DNA of 64,000 nt. It comes from Mycolicibacterium flavescens (GTDB taxonomy: Bacteria > Actinomycetota > Actinomycetes > Mycobacteriales > Mycobacteriaceae). The stretch spans positions 62,001 to 126,000 of the forward strand of contig NZ_MIHA01000004.1 of assembly GCF_001722335.1 (NCBI RefSeq). Reading direction: 5' to 3'. Under the pieces are notes generated by a model, which saw only the letters and a list, made by a program, of their open reading frames with translations, was not told the origin of the DNA and did not search any database. Made by a program: the position numbers and the translations under genes. This document shows, piece by piece, positions 53,435 through 63,310 of the stretch; position 1 is the first letter of the stretch, and each line of letters starts with the position of its first letter.

Positions 53435-53501
53435 CCAGTACAACCACATATCGATCGTCATTTTCCCACCAGGTAACAACCCCAAAGAAGAAGGAGCCAC
53501 T

Positions 53502-53804
53502 GTGGCCGCCAGTCAGGATGAAATCATCGCCGGTCTCGCCGAGATCATCGAAGAGGTCACCGGTATCGAGCCGTCCGAGGTCACCCCGGAGAAGAGCTTC
53601 GTCGACGACCTGGACATCGACTCGCTGTCGATGGTCGAGATCGCCGTGCAGACCGAGGACAAGTACGGCGTGAAGATCCCCGACGAGGACCTCGCCGGTC
53701 TGCGCACCGTCGGTGACGTCGTCGCCTACATCCAGAAGCTCGAGGAAGAGAACCCCGAGGCCGCCGCGGCCATCCGCGCGCAGATCGAAGCCGATCGGGC
53801 ATGA
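53502..53804 (+). CDS. acpM: meromycolate extension acyl carrier protein AcpM
   Basis: 100 residues from a GTG at 53502 after AGAAGGAG. The phosphopantetheine site is [11 protein letters not shown] (Ser41). A charged C-terminal extension beyond the usual ACP length ([18 protein letters not shown]) is the mark of mycobacterial AcpM. It carries growing meromycolate chains in FAS-II. Its stop overlaps the kasA start. Confidence 0.97.
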   Translation: MAASQDEIIAGLAEIIEEVTGIEPSEVTPEKSFVDDLDIDSLSMVEIAVQTEDKYGVKIPDEDLAGLRTVGDVVAYIQKLEEENPEAAAAIRAQIEADRA

Positions 53805-55051
53805 GTCGACCTTCCACTGCTAACGGCGGTTTTCCGAACGTCGTCGTGACCGCCGTCACGGCGACCACGTCGATCGCGGCGGACATCGAGAGCACGTGGA
53901 AGGGGCTGCTGGCCGGCGAAAGCGGGATCCGCATCCTCGAAGACGAGTTCGTCACGAAGTGGGACCTGCCGGTCCGCATCGGCGGCCATCTGGTCGACTC
54001 GATCGACGACCACATGACGCGACTGGACATGCGGCGGATGTCGTATGTCCAGCGCATGGCCAAGTATCTGTCCGGCCAGCTCTGGGAGACCGCGGGCACC
54101 CCCGAGGTCGACCCGGATCGCTTCTCCGTGGTCGTCGGCACCGGTCTGGGTGGCGGCGAGAAGATCGTCGAAACCTACGACGCGATGAACGAAGGCGGGC
54201 CCCGCAAGGTCTCGCCGCTCGCGGTGCAGATGATCATGCCGAACGGTGCGGCCGCGGTGATCGGCCTGCAGCTGGGCGCCCGGGCCGGGGTCATCACCCC
54301 GGTGTCGGCGTGCTCGTCGGGCTCGGAGGCCATCGCCCACGGCTGGCGCCAGATCGTCATGGGTGACGCGGACATCGCCGTTGTCGGCGGCGTCGAGGGC
54401 GGAATCGAAGCGCTGCCGATCGCGGCGTTCTCGATGATGCGCGCGATGTCGACCAACAACGAGGATCCCGCGGGTGCGTCGCGTCCGTTCGACAAGAACC
54501 GCGACGGATTCGTCTTCGGCGAGGCCGGTGCGCTCATGGTCATCGAGACCGAGGAGCACGCCAAGGCCCGCGGTGCCAAGCCGCTGGCCCGCCTCATGGG
54601 TGCCGGCATCACCTCGGACGCCTTCCACATGGTGGCTCCGGCCTCCGACGGCGCCCGCGCCGGACAGGCGATGAAGCGTGCGATGGAGACCGCGGGCCTG
54701 GATCCCAAGGACATCTCGCACGTCAACGCGCACGCCACCGCGACGTCGATCGGTGACGTCGCCGAGGCCAACGCCATCCGCGTGGCCGGTGTCGAGCACG
54801 CCGCGGTGTACGCGCCCAAGTCGGCGCTCGGCCACTCCATCGGAGCGGTCGGTGCGCTGGAGTCGGCGCTGACGGTGTTGTCGCTGCGCGACGGGGTCAT
54901 CCCGCCGACGCTGAACTACGAGACGCCGGACCCCGAGATCGATCTCGATGTGGTTGCGGGCGAGCCTCGTTACGGCGACTACCAGTACGCCATCAACAAC
55001 TCGTTCGGCTTCGGTGGACACAATGTCGCCCTGGCCTTCGGGCGCTACTGA
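53801..55051 (+). CDS. kasA: beta-ketoacyl-ACP synthase KasA
   Basis: 416 residues, ATGA overlap with acpM. Catalytic Cys171 is in [12 protein letters not shown], with His residues in [11 protein letters not shown] and [11 protein letters not shown]. KasA condenses malonyl-AcpM with acyl chains in the early FAS-II cycles; it is the target of thiolactomycin. The last part [13 protein letters not shown] is typical of the family. Confidence 0.97.
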   Translation: MSRPSTANGGFPNVVVTAVTATTSIAADIESTWKGLLAGESGIRILEDEFVTKWDLPVRIGGHLVDSIDDHMTRLDMRRMSYVQRMAKYLSGQLWETAGTPEVDPDRFSVVVGTGLGGGEKIVETYDAMNEGGPRKVSPLAVQMIMPNGAAAVIGLQLGARAGVITPVSACSSGSEAIAHGWRQIVMGDADIAVVGGVEGGIEALPIAAFSMMRAMSTNNEDPAGASRPFDKNRDGFVFGEAGALMVIETEEHAKARGAKPLARLMGAGITSDAFHMVAPASDGARAGQAMKRAMETAGLDPKDISHVNAHATATSIGDVAEANAIRVAGVEHAAVYAPKSALGHSIGAVGALESALTVLSLRDGVIPPTLNYETPDPEIDLDVVAGEPRYGDYQYAINNSFGFGGHNVALAFGRY

Positions 55052-55073
55052 GCAAGAAGGATTTACACGCAGG

Positions 55074-56345
55074 ATGGGAGGGTCTGCAGCGTTGGCTCCG
55101 CTTTCCACGGGAAACGGTTTCCCGAACGTCGTCGTCACCGGCATCGCGATGACGACGGCCCTGGCGACCAGCGCTGACGACACCTGGAAGAAGTTGCTCG
55201 ACGGTCAGAGCGGCATCCGCAAGCTCGAGGACCCGTTCGTCGAGGAGTATGACCTGCCGGTACGCATCGGCGGTCATCTCCTCGAGGACTTCGACCAAGA
55301 GTTGACGCGGGTCGAGCTGCGCCGCCTGTCCTACCTGCAGAAGATGTCGACGGTCCTGGGCCGGCGGGTCTGGGAGAACGCCGGCAATCCCGAGGTCGAC
55401 CCCAAGCGGCTGATGGTGTCGATCGGCACCGGCATGGGCTCCACCGAGGAGCTGGTGTTCAGCTACGACGGGATGCGCGCCAAGGGCCTCAAAGCGGTTT
55501 CGCCGCTGGCCGTTCAGATGTACATGCCCAACGCCGCGGCCGCCGCGGTGGGCCTGGAGCGCAAGGCCCGCGCCGGGGTGGTCACCCCGGTGTCGGCCTG
55601 CGCGTCGGGTTCCGAAGGCATCGCGCACGCGTGGCGCAACATCGTGCTCGGTGAGGCCGACGTCGCGATCTGCGGCGGCGTGGAGACCAAGATCGAGGCG
55701 GTGCCGATCGCCGGTTTCGCGCAGATGCGAATCGTGTTGTCCACCACCAACGATGACCCCGCCGGTGCGTGCCGCCCGTTCGACAAGGACCGCAACGGTT
55801 TCGTGTTCGGCGAGGGCGGCGCGCTGATGGTCATCGAGACCGAGGAGCACGCCAAGGCCCGCGGCGCCAACATTCTCGCCCGCATCATGGGCGCGAGCAT
55901 CACCTCGGACGGCTACCACATCGTCGCCCCCGACCCCAACGGTGAGCAGGCCGGTCACGCGATGACGCGGGCCATCCAGCTCGCCGGGCTGCAGCCCACC
56001 GACATCGACCACGTCAACGCGCACGCCACCGGCACCAGCGTCGGCGACGTCGCCGAGGGCAAGGCCATCAACAACGCGATGGGCGGCCACAAACCGGCCG
56101 TCTACGCCCCCAAGGCCGCGCTGGGCCACTCGGTCGGCGCTGTCGGCGCGGTGGAGTCGATCCTCACCGTGATGGCCCTGCGGGACGGACTCATCCCCCC
56201 GACGCTGAACCTGCGTAACCTGGACCCGGAGATCGATCTGGACGTGGTCGCCGGTGAGCCGCGGTCGGGCAACTACCAATACGCGATCAACAATTCGTTC
56301 GGATTCGGTGGGCACAACGTCGCGCTCGCCTTCGGCAAGTACTGA
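55074..56345 (+). CDS. kasB: beta-ketoacyl-ACP synthase KasB
   Basis: 423 residues from the ATG at 55074. The active site [27 protein letters not shown] and [11 protein letters not shown] match KasA, and the two are paralogues. KasB extends meromycolates to full length, and its loss affects acid-fastness in M. tuberculosis. It starts 22 bp after kasA. A ribosome site GAAGGA lies rather far (about 13 nt) upstream, so a start a few codons later is possible. Confidence 0.95.
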   Translation: MGGSAALAPLSTGNGFPNVVVTGIAMTTALATSADDTWKKLLDGQSGIRKLEDPFVEEYDLPVRIGGHLLEDFDQELTRVELRRLSYLQKMSTVLGRRVWENAGNPEVDPKRLMVSIGTGMGSTEELVFSYDGMRAKGLKAVSPLAVQMYMPNAAAAAVGLERKARAGVVTPVSACASGSEGIAHAWRNIVLGEADVAICGGVETKIEAVPIAGFAQMRIVLSTTNDDPAGACRPFDKDRNGFVFGEGGALMVIETEEHAKARGANILARIMGASITSDGYHIVAPDPNGEQAGHAMTRAIQLAGLQPTDIDHVNAHATGTSVGDVAEGKAINNAMGGHKPAVYAPKAALGHSVGAVGAVESILTVMALRDGLIPPTLNLRNLDPEIDLDVVAGEPRSGNYQYAINNSFGFGGHNVALAFGKY

Positions 56346-56381
56346 TACACGCCAGAGGTCCGGGCGCTACAGGAGGTTTTG

Positions 56382-57803
56382 ATGACGACGATGGCCCCCG
56401 AAACAGTCGGCGAATCGCTGGATCCGCGCGATCCGCTGCTGCGCCTGAGCACCTTCTTCGACGACGGCAGCGTCGAGCTGCTGCACGAGCGGGACCGCTC
56501 GGGTGTGCTCGCCGCGGCCGGCACCGTCAACGGTGTGCGGACCATCGCGTTCTGCACCGACGGCACCGTCATGGGTGGCGCCATGGGCGTCGAGGGCTGC
56601 GCGCACATCGTCAACGCCTATGACCAGGCCATCGAGGAGCAGAGCCCGATCGTCGGCATCTGGCACTCCGGCGGCGCCCGACTCGCCGAGGGCGTCAAGG
56701 CGCTGCACGCGGTGGGCCTGGTGTTCGAGGCGATGATCCGGGCCTCCGGGTACATCCCGCAGATCTCGGTCGTCGTCGGATTCGCCGCGGGCGGCGCCGC
56801 TTACGGCCCGGCGCTGACCGACGTCATCGTGATGGCACCGGAGAGCCGCGTGTTCGTCACCGGCCCCGACGTCGTGCGCAGCGTCACCGGCGAGGACGTC
56901 GACATGGCCTCCCTCGGCGGCCCCGACACCCACCACAAGAAGTCCGGCGTGTGCCACATCGTCGCTTCCGACGAACTCGACGCCTACGAGCGCGGCCGCC
57001 GGCTGGTCGGATTGTTCTGCCAGCAGGGCCATTTCGACCGCGCGAAGGCCGAGGCCGGCGACACCGACCTGCACGCGCTGCTGCCCGAATCGGCCCGGCG
57101 CGCCTACGACGTGCACCCGCTCATCGAGGCCCTGCTCGACGAAGGTGTGCCGTTCGAGGAGCTCCAGGGCAAGTGGGCCCCGTCGATCGTCATCGGCCTG
57201 GGTCGGCTGGCCGGCCGCACCGTCGGCGTCATCGCCAACAACCCGCTGCGCCTCGGCGGTTGCCTGAACTCCGAAAGTGCCGAGAAGGCAGCGCGTTTCG
57301 TGCGCCTGTGCGACGCGTTCGGCATTCCGATCGTCAACGTCGTCGACGTGCCCGGCTACCTTCCCGGCGTGGACCAGGAGTGGGGCGGGGTCGTGCGCCG
57401 CGGCGCCAAGCTGCTGCACGCGTTCGGTGAGTGCTCGGTCCCCCGCGTCACGCTGGTGACCCGCAAGATCTACGGCGGCGCCTACATCGCGATGAACTCC
57501 CGCTCGCTGGGTGCGACGAAGGTCTACGCCTGGCCGGACGCCGAGGTCGCCGTGATGGGCGCCAAGGCCGCGGTCGGCATCCTGCACAAGAAGAAGCTGG
57601 CCGCCGCCCCCGAGGACGAGCGCGAGGCGCTGCACGAGCAGTTGGCGATCGAGCACGAGAGGATCGCCGGCGGCGTCGATTCGGCGATCGAGATCGGCGT
57701 GGTCGACGAGAAGATCGACCCGTCGCACACGCGGTCCAAGCTGACCCAGGCGCTGGCCGAGGCGCCGGCGCGCCGCGGCCGGCACAAGAACATCCCGCTG
57801 TAG
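56382..57803 (+). CDS. accD6: acetyl/propionyl-CoA carboxylase beta subunit AccD6
   Basis: 473 residues from the ATG at 56382, 5 nt after AGGAGG. The carboxyltransferase crotonase folds show GIWHSGGARLAEG and AAGGAAYGPALTD in the first half, and VVDVPGYLPGVDQEWGG with KIYGGAYIAMNSRSLG in the second. It provides malonyl-CoA for FAS-II with the shared alpha subunit AccA3 encoded elsewhere. Last gene of the operon. Confidence 0.96.
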   Translation: MTTMAPETVGESLDPRDPLLRLSTFFDDGSVELLHERDRSGVLAAAGTVNGVRTIAFCTDGTVMGGAMGVEGCAHIVNAYDQAIEEQSPIVGIWHSGGARLAEGVKALHAVGLVFEAMIRASGYIPQISVVVGFAAGGAAYGPALTDVIVMAPESRVFVTGPDVVRSVTGEDVDMASLGGPDTHHKKSGVCHIVASDELDAYERGRRLVGLFCQQGHFDRAKAEAGDTDLHALLPESARRAYDVHPLIEALLDEGVPFEELQGKWAPSIVIGLGRLAGRTVGVIANNPLRLGGCLNSESAEKAARFVRLCDAFGIPIVNVVDVPGYLPGVDQEWGGVVRRGAKLLHAFGECSVPRVTLVTRKIYGGAYIAMNSRSLGATKVYAWPDAEVAVMGAKAAVGILHKKKLAAAPEDEREALHEQLAIEHERIAGGVDSAIEIGVVDEKIDPSHTRSKLTQALAEAPARRGRHKNIPL

Positions 57804-57821
57804 GCCTGACCTTCGGCCGAC

Positions 57822-57870
57822 TGGCCACTTATGGCGCGCAAACCTCGCAGGTCCGCGCTTTAAGTGGCCA
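57822..57870. terminator. inverted repeat between convergent accD6 and glpD
   Basis: Arms TGGCCACTTA (57822-57831) and TAAGTGGCCA (57861-57870), extended inside by GCGCG/CGCGC. A stem-loop here between convergent genes fits a bidirectional terminator; there is no T-run, as is usual in mycobacteria. Confidence 0.65.
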
Positions 57871-57892
57871 CTCGGCGTCGAAACGTAAGAGG

Positions 57893-59428
57893 TCAGAGGA
57901 CGCCCGCGAGCATCTCCTCGGCGACCGTGAGCACCGTCTGCCGGTCGGCCTCGACCAGACCGATGCGGGTACGACGGTCCACGATGTCCTCGACGGTCAA
58001 CGCGCCCTCGTGGCTGACCGCGTACTCGAACTCCGCGCGGATGACGTCGATGCCGTCGGCCACCGGATCGGTCGGCCGCTCGCAACTGGCCGCGGCGATG
58101 ACGTTGGGCGCCTCGGCGCCGTAGCGGGCCACCAGCGACCCGGGCATCTGCATCGGATGACGCAGCGTGGCAACGGGATTCGACGGCGCTCCGACCAGCG
58201 GCAGGTTGCGGGTGCGGCAGTCGCCGGCGGGCAGACCGCGCAGCGCGATCGCCTGATCCAGCACGTCCTCGGCCATGTAGCGGTACTCCGTCAGCTTGCC
58301 GCCGATCACGCTGATGACCCCCGACGGCGACACCGTGACCGCGTGGTCGCGCGACACGTCGGCGGTGCGACCGGCTCCGGCGTCGACCAGGGGCCGCAGT
58401 CCCGCGTAGGCGCCGACCACGTCGGCGGATGTCAACGCCGTGTCCAGCGCGGTGTTGACGGTGGCCAGCAGGAACGACACCTCCTCGGGCGTCGGCTCGG
58501 GCACATCGGGAACCGGGCCCGGCGCGTCCTCGTCGGTCAGGCCGAGATAGACCCGGCCCAGCTGCTCGGGCATCGCGAAGACGAACCGGTTCAGTTCGCC
58601 CGGGATCGGAACCGTCAGCGCCGCAACGGGATTACCGAACGTCGCGGCGTCGAACACCAGATGCGTGCCGCGGCTGGGCCGCAGCTTGATCGACGGGTCC
58701 ACCTCCCCCGCCCACACCCCGGACGCGTTGATCACCGCGCGGGCGGTGACGTCGCACGACTCGCCGGTGAGCCGATCGGTCAGCGTCACCGAGGTGCCGG
58801 TGGCGTTCGAGGCCGCCACCCCGGTCAGGATCCGGGCCCCGTGCTGGGCCGCCGTGCGCGCCACCGCGGTGACCAGTCGGGCGTCGTCGATCAGCTGCCC
58901 GTCGTAGGCGAGGAAGGCGCCGTCGAGACCGTCGCGGCGCACGGTGGGCGCCAGTTCGACGGCCCGTTGGGCGTCGATGCGCCTGCTGCGCGGCAGCGTG
59001 GCCGCCGGGGTGCCGGCCAGCCTGCGCAGACCGTCGCCGGCCGCGAACCCGAACCGCACCAGCGCGCGCGACGGCTTGCTCATCGACGGCAGCAGCGGCA
59101 CCAGTTGCGGCATGGCGGTGACGAGGTGAGGGGCGTTGCGCGTCATCAGGATTCCGCGTTCGATCGCGCTGCGCCGGGCGATGCCGACGTTGCCGGTCGC
59201 CAGGTAGCGCAGCCCGCCGTGCACCAGCTTCGAACTCCACCGGCTGGTGCCGAACGCGAGGTCGTGCTTTTCGACGAGCGCGACGCTCAGCCCGCGGGTC
59301 GCCGCGTCCAGTGCGATGCCCACACCGGTGATGCCGCCGCCGATGACGATGACGTCGACGCGGTCACCGTTGCCGAGCGCCTCGAGTTCGGTGCGGCGGC
59401 GTGCGGCGTTCAACGCGGTGGAGTTCAT
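57893..59428 (-). CDS. glpD: glycerol-3-phosphate dehydrogenase (FAD), GlpD
   Basis: 511 residues from the ATG at 59428 (MNSTALNAARRRTELEAL). The FAD motif VIVIGGGITGVGIALDAATRG, the substrate segment SSKLVHGGLRYLATG and a C-terminal VIGGKLTEYRYMAEDV are diagnostic. It oxidises glycerol-3-phosphate to dihydroxyacetone phosphate at the membrane and passes electrons to quinone. It overlaps the upstream tetR gene by 4 nt, so the regulator and enzyme form an operon, as in Rv2249c-Rv2250c. Confidence 0.95.
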   Translation of the reverse strand: MNSTALNAARRRTELEALGNGDRVDVIVIGGGITGVGIALDAATRGLSVALVEKHDLAFGTSRWSSKLVHGGLRYLATGNVGIARRSAIERGILMTRNAPHLVTAMPQLVPLLPSMSKPSRALVRFGFAAGDGLRRLAGTPAATLPRSRRIDAQRAVELAPTVRRDGLDGAFLAYDGQLIDDARLVTAVARTAAQHGARILTGVAASNATGTSVTLTDRLTGESCDVTARAVINASGVWAGEVDPSIKLRPSRGTHLVFDAATFGNPVAALTVPIPGELNRFVFAMPEQLGRVYLGLTDEDAPGPVPDVPEPTPEEVSFLLATVNTALDTALTSADVVGAYAGLRPLVDAGAGRTADVSRDHAVTVSPSGVISVIGGKLTEYRYMAEDVLDQAIALRGLPAGDCRTRNLPLVGAPSNPVATLRHPMQMPGSLVARYGAEAPNVIAAASCERPTDPVADGIDVIRAEFEYAVSHEGALTVEDIVDRRTRIGLVEADRQTVLTVAEEMLAGVL

Positions 59429-60003
59429 GGTGCGAGGTATCCGTTCAGCGAGCGGGCGAGTTCGGCGCTGAGCGCCTCGCGGTCGAGGATCTTTTCGACC
59501 ATCTGCGCCGACTGGATCGTCGACTGCGTGATCAACAGGCACATCACAGCCATCTCGTGTGGATCGCCCTCTCGGACACTGCCGCCGGCCTGCGCGCTGC
59601 GAATCGCCTCGGCCAGCGCGTCGACCAGGATCATCTGGCTGGTGCCCAGGCGTTCGGCGATGTAGACCATGGCGAATTCGGGGGCGTCGTGCAGCACCGA
59701 CATCACGACCTCGTCGGTGCGCACATGCTCGGCCACCGCCACCGCCCGCGCGACCAGCGTTTCGCGGTCGCGGCCGCCGTCGGGCACCGCGTCGAGCACA
59801 CCGGCGATCCGCGACGTCATCAACGCACCGAGCACACCGTTGGTGTCCGACCACCGGCGATAGATGGTCGGGCGGCTCATCCGGGCCCGGCGGGCGATCT
59901 CGGTCATCGTCACCCGTTTGACGCCGACGGCCAGCACACACGACGCGGCGGCCTCGAGGATGCGGTCCTCGACAGTCGGTTCATCGTTACGGATTGACGA
60001 CAT
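59425..60003 (-). CDS. TetR/AcrR-family regulator (Rv2250c-like)
   Basis: 192 residues. The N-terminal HTH reads RVTMTEIARRARMSRPTIYRRWSD; the C-terminal ligand domain is helical. It is cotranscribed with glpD and divergent from the FAD-linked oxidase with only 17 bp between the starts, so one operator there would affect both directions. The ligand is unknown; a glycerolipid intermediate is a guess. Confidence 0.9.
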   Translation of the reverse strand: MSSIRNDEPTVEDRILEAAASCVLAVGVKRVTMTEIARRARMSRPTIYRRWSDTNGVLGALMTSRIAGVLDAVPDGGRDRETLVARAVAVAEHVRTDEVVMSVLHDAPEFAMVYIAERLGTSQMILVDALAEAIRSAQAGGSVREGDPHEMAVMCLLITQSTIQSAQMVEKILDREALSAELARSLNGYLAP

Positions 60004-60023
60004 GTGTAATACTGTAACGCATG
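60001..60023. promoter_or_regulatory. short divergent interval with both start codons (tetR / FAD oxidase)
   Basis: Only 17 bp separate the two ATGs, and CATG stands at both ends of an imperfect inverted repeat around GTAATACTGTAAC. Both transcripts may be leaderless, and the TetR protein may bind here. Inferred from spacing and partial symmetry. Confidence 0.35.
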
Positions 60024-61643
60024 ACGCGCCCTGACGCTCGCGACGCCGACCTGCTGCCTCCGATGAAGTGGAACGCCTGGGGTGACCCGCGCCAGGCGAA
60101 ACCGCTGTCCGAGGGCATCCGGGCGCTGCTCGAGCAGGCGCTGGGAGTGACGACGTCGACGGTCGCCGAGTTGGAGGCCGACGAGGTGCGCCTGCGGCCG
60201 TCGTCGCTCAGTGACACCGACCACGACGCGCTGGCCCGCATCGTCGGGCCAGAGTACTGCCACGTCGACGACCAGTCCCGGCTGCTGCGAGCGGGCGGCA
60301 AGTCGACGCTGGACCTGTTGCGCCGCAAGGACTCCGGCGAGCAGGACGCCCCCGACGCGATCCTGCTGCCCGCCGGTGACGACGAGATCGGCGCGATCCT
60401 GCGCTACTGCAGCGAGCACCGCATCGCGGTGGTGCCGTTCGGCGGCGGCACCAGCGTCGTCGGCGGTCTGGACCCGCTGCGCGGGGACTTCACCGCGGCC
60501 GTCTCGCTGGATCTGCGCCGGCTCGACGAGCTGCACTGGCTCGACGAGGTGTCCGGCGAGGCCGAGCTGGGTGCGGGCCTGACCGGCCCGGCGGCCGAAC
60601 GGCTGCTCGGTGAGCGCGGTTTCTCGATCGGTCACTTTCCGCAGAGTTTCCAGTTCGCCACGATCGGCGGGTTCGCCGCGACCCGGTCGTCGGGTCAGGA
60701 CAGCGCCGGCTACGGCCGGTTCAACGACATGGTCCGTGGGTTGCGGGCGGTCACTCCGATCGGCGTGCTCGACCTCGGCCGCGCGCCCGAGTCCGCGGCC
60801 GGTCCCGATCTGCGCCAACTGCTGATCGGCTCGGAAGGCGTCCTCGGTGTCATCACCCGCGTGCGGGTCCGCGTGCACCCGGTGCCGACCGCGACGCGGT
60901 ACGAGGCCTGGTCGTTCCCCGACTTCGCCACCGGCGCCGACGCGCTGCGTGCCGTCGTGCAGACCGGAACCGGGCCGACGGTGATCCGGCTGTCCGACGA
61001 GGCCGAGACCGGCGTCAACCTGGCCACCACCGAGAACATCGGCGAACAGCAGATCACCGGAGGGTGCCTGGCCATCACGGTGTTCGAGGGCACCGAGGCG
61101 CACGTCGCCAGCAGGCACGCCGAGACACGGGCGGTGCTCGAGGCCGCGGGCGGCACATCGCTGGGCGAGGAACCGGCGCGCGCGTGGGAGCACGGCCGGT
61201 TCAACGCGCCGTATCTGCGCGACTCGCTGCTGTCGGCGGGCGCGCTGTGCGAGACGTTGGAGACCGCGACCACCTGGTCGAACATCCCGGCGCTGAAAGC
61301 CGCAGTGACCGAGGCCCTGACCGGCGCGCTGGCCGATACCGGCACGCCGGCCCTTGTGCTGTGCCACATTTCGCACGTGTATCCGACCGGAGCGTCGCTG
61401 TACTTCACCGTCGTCGCCGCCCAGCGCGGCAACCCGATCGAGCAGTGGCGCACGGCCAAGGCCGCCGCCTCCGACGCGATGATGCGCACCGGCGCGACGA
61501 TCACCCACCACCACGCCGTCGGCGCCGACCACCGGCCGTGGATGCACGACGAGGTCGGCGAAATCGGCGTCGCGATCCTGCGGGCGGTCAAGGCCACCCT
61601 CGATCCGACGGGAATCCTGAACCCGGGCAAGCTGATCCCATGA
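60021..61643 (+). CDS. FAD-linked oxidase, alkyl-DHAP-synthase-like (Rv2251-like)
   Basis: 540 residues. The PCMH-type FAD domain shows VVPFGGGTSVVGGLDPL and FATIGGFAATRSSGQDSAGYGRFNDMV; a C-terminal cap domain has VGADHRPWMHDEVG and ends DPTGILNPGKLIP. By family it resembles alkyldihydroxyacetonephosphate synthase or D-lactate/glycolate oxidases. The neighbourhood (glpD, diacylglycerol kinase) favours a glycerolipid substrate. The stop overlaps the next start (ATGA). Confidence 0.88.
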   Translation: MTRPDARDADLLPPMKWNAWGDPRQAKPLSEGIRALLEQALGVTTSTVAELEADEVRLRPSSLSDTDHDALARIVGPEYCHVDDQSRLLRAGGKSTLDLLRRKDSGEQDAPDAILLPAGDDEIGAILRYCSEHRIAVVPFGGGTSVVGGLDPLRGDFTAAVSLDLRRLDELHWLDEVSGEAELGAGLTGPAAERLLGERGFSIGHFPQSFQFATIGGFAATRSSGQDSAGYGRFNDMVRGLRAVTPIGVLDLGRAPESAAGPDLRQLLIGSEGVLGVITRVRVRVHPVPTATRYEAWSFPDFATGADALRAVVQTGTGPTVIRLSDEAETGVNLATTENIGEQQITGGCLAITVFEGTEAHVASRHAETRAVLEAAGGTSLGEEPARAWEHGRFNAPYLRDSLLSAGALCETLETATTWSNIPALKAAVTEALTGALADTGTPALVLCHISHVYPTGASLYFTVVAAQRGNPIEQWRTAKAAASDAMMRTGATITHHHAVGADHRPWMHDEVGEIGVAILRAVKATLDPTGILNPGKLIP

Positions 61644-62536
61644 CCGCGCTGGGCCGCATCACGATGTTGACCAACCCCGCATCGGGGCACGGCAGCGCAC
61701 CGCATGCGGCCGAACGGGCCGTCGCGCAGTTCCACCGGCGCGGCGTCGACGTCGTCGCGATCGCCGGCACCGACGCCGCGCATGCGCGCAAGCTCGTCGA
61801 GGGTGCGCTCGAACGCGGGATGGACGCGTTGGTCGTCGTCGGCGGAGACGGCATCATTTCGCTTGCGCTGCAAGTGCTCGCGCAGACCGGGATACCGCTG
61901 GGCATCATCCCGGCCGGCACCGGCAACGACCACGCCCGCGAATTCAGGATCCCGACGCGCGATCCGGAGGCGGCCGCCGACGTGGTGGTCGACGGGGCCG
62001 CCACCACGATCGACCTGGGCCGAATCCGCGCCGCCGACGGCACCCAGAAGTGGTTCGGCACGGTGATGGCGGCCGGTTTCGACTCGCTGGTCACCGACCG
62101 GACCAATCGCATGCGCTGGCCGCACGGCCGGATGCGCTACAACCTCGCGATGGTCGCCGAACTGTCGAAGCTGCGGCTGCTGCCGTTTCGGCTGTCGTTC
62201 GACGGCGAAGAGGTGACGACGGAGTTGACGCTCGCGGCGTTCGGCAACACCCGCAGTTACGGCGGCGGCATGCTGATCTGCCCGGACGCCGACCCGACCG
62301 ACGGGCTGCTCGACGTCACGATGGTCGCGTCGGCGTCGCGCACCAAGCTGATCCGGTTGTTTCCGACGGTGTTCAAGGGCACCCACACCGCACTGGACGA
62401 GGTGAGGACCGCCCGCGCGAAGACAATCACCGTCGACTCCCCCGGCATCAACGCCTACGCCGACGGCGAGTACATGTGCCCGCTACCGGTCGAGGTGTCG
62501 GCGGTCCCGGGGGCGCTGCGAATCCTCACGCCCTAG
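61640..62536 (+). CDS. diacylglycerol kinase (Rv2252-like)
   Basis: 298 residues from the ATG at 61640. The lipid-kinase catalytic motif VVVGGDGIISLAL and IPAGTGNDHARE are clear, followed by YADGEYMCPLPVEV near the end. The M. tuberculosis homologue phosphorylates diacylglycerol and is linked to phosphatidylinositol mannoside synthesis. Coupled to the FAD oxidase. Confidence 0.93.
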   Translation: MTALGRITMLTNPASGHGSAPHAAERAVAQFHRRGVDVVAIAGTDAAHARKLVEGALERGMDALVVVGGDGIISLALQVLAQTGIPLGIIPAGTGNDHAREFRIPTRDPEAAADVVVDGAATTIDLGRIRAADGTQKWFGTVMAAGFDSLVTDRTNRMRWPHGRMRYNLAMVAELSKLRLLPFRLSFDGEEVTTELTLAAFGNTRSYGGGMLICPDADPTDGLLDVTMVASASRTKLIRLFPTVFKGTHTALDEVRTARAKTITVDSPGINAYADGEYMCPLPVEVSAVPGALRILTP

Positions 62537-62558
62537 CGCCCCGGTTTTCCTGCGCGAA

Positions 62559-62608
62559 CAGACGCAAACTGCCCCTAATTTCGCCGAAAGTAGGGCACTT
62601 TGCGTCTG
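62559..62608. terminator. strong stem-loop between convergent genes
   Basis: Arms at 62559-62574 and 62593-62608 are 16 nt long and pair at 15 positions, with an 18-nt loop. It stands between the kinase and the DUF3145 gene, which converge, and would terminate both. Confidence 0.75.
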
Positions 62609-62621
62609 CTCGGCAGGGACA

Positions 62622-62699
62622 GCTACCCGACTCCGCTGCTGGATGTCGTCGGCTACCCGACTCCGCTGCTCAATGTCGTCGGCTACCCGACTCCGCGGC
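62622..62699 (-). repeat. 30-bp tandem hairpin repeat, 2 units plus partial, overlapping the DUF3145 stop
   Basis: On the minus strand the units read GTCGG-GTAG-CCGAC, then GACATTGAGCAGCGGA (second copy CATCCAGC); the plus-strand CTACCC start points are 62623, 62653 and 62683. The TAG in the loop of the first unit is the stop of the DUF3145 gene. The unit shares GTAGCC, ACGACATT and AGC with the aceE array. Confidence 0.92.
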
Positions 62700-63195
62700 T
62701 CAGCCAACTGACCTCCGCGCCCGCACCGCCGTCGCGGTAGGGCTCCAGAGCCTCGTCCCACGCGGTGCCGAGCACCGAGTCGAGCTCCGCGGCGAGCATG
62801 TCGGCGCCGGCGGCCATCAGCGACCGCAGCCGCATCTCGCCGACCATCACGTCACCGTTGGCGCTCATCGCGCCGCTCCACAGGCCGAGCTGCGGGGTGT
62901 GGCACCAGCGGTGCCCGTCCACGCCGGGGCTGGGATCCTCGGTCACCTCGAAGCGCAGCACCGACCACGAGCGCAGCGCGCTGGCCAACGCCCCGCCGGT
63001 GCCGACCGGGCCCACCCAGTTGGTGACCGCGCGCAGCTGTCCGGGCATCGCCGGCTGCGGGGTCCACTTGAGGTTCGCCCGTGCTTGCAGGGTCGACGAC
63101 AACGCCCACTCGACATGCGGGCATACCGCAGCGGGTGAGGCATGGATGTAGACCACGCCCGTCGTCGCTTCGGCGAACTGGTTCGACGCACGCAT
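62683..63195 (-). CDS. DUF3145 family protein
   Basis: 170 residues from the ATG at 63195, 5 nt after AAGGAG. It begins MRASNQFAEATTGVVYIHASP and contains CPHVEWALSSTLQARANLKWTPQP and HTPQLGLWSGAMSANGDVMVGEMRLRS. The family is conserved in actinobacteria, soluble, and without known function. The last codons SRGVG and the stop lie in the repeat unit. Confidence 0.88.
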   Translation of the reverse strand: MRASNQFAEATTGVVYIHASPAAVCPHVEWALSSTLQARANLKWTPQPAMPGQLRAVTNWVGPVGTGGALASALRSWSVLRFEVTEDPSPGVDGHRWCHTPQLGLWSGAMSANGDVMVGEMRLRSLMAAGADMLAAELDSVLGTAWDEALEPYRDGGAGAEVSWLSRGVG

Positions 63196-63310
63196 CAGCT
63201 ACTCCTTCGGCTCCACGAGGGACGTCTTCCCCAACGGCCTCTGCGGATCCGAACTGCGCAGCAGATATGTGTCGTGCGTGTCTATTGTGCCTTGTGAGAC
63301 GCGTGTTGCG

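Noticed and set aside
57822..57870. Inverted repeat as a mobile element end
   Set aside because: No transposase or target duplication is present; position between convergent genes fits a terminator.
59910..62386. Long minus-strand frames opposite the FAD oxidase and diacylglycerol kinase
   Set aside because: Both plus-strand genes have clear family motifs and coupled starts; the minus frames have none.
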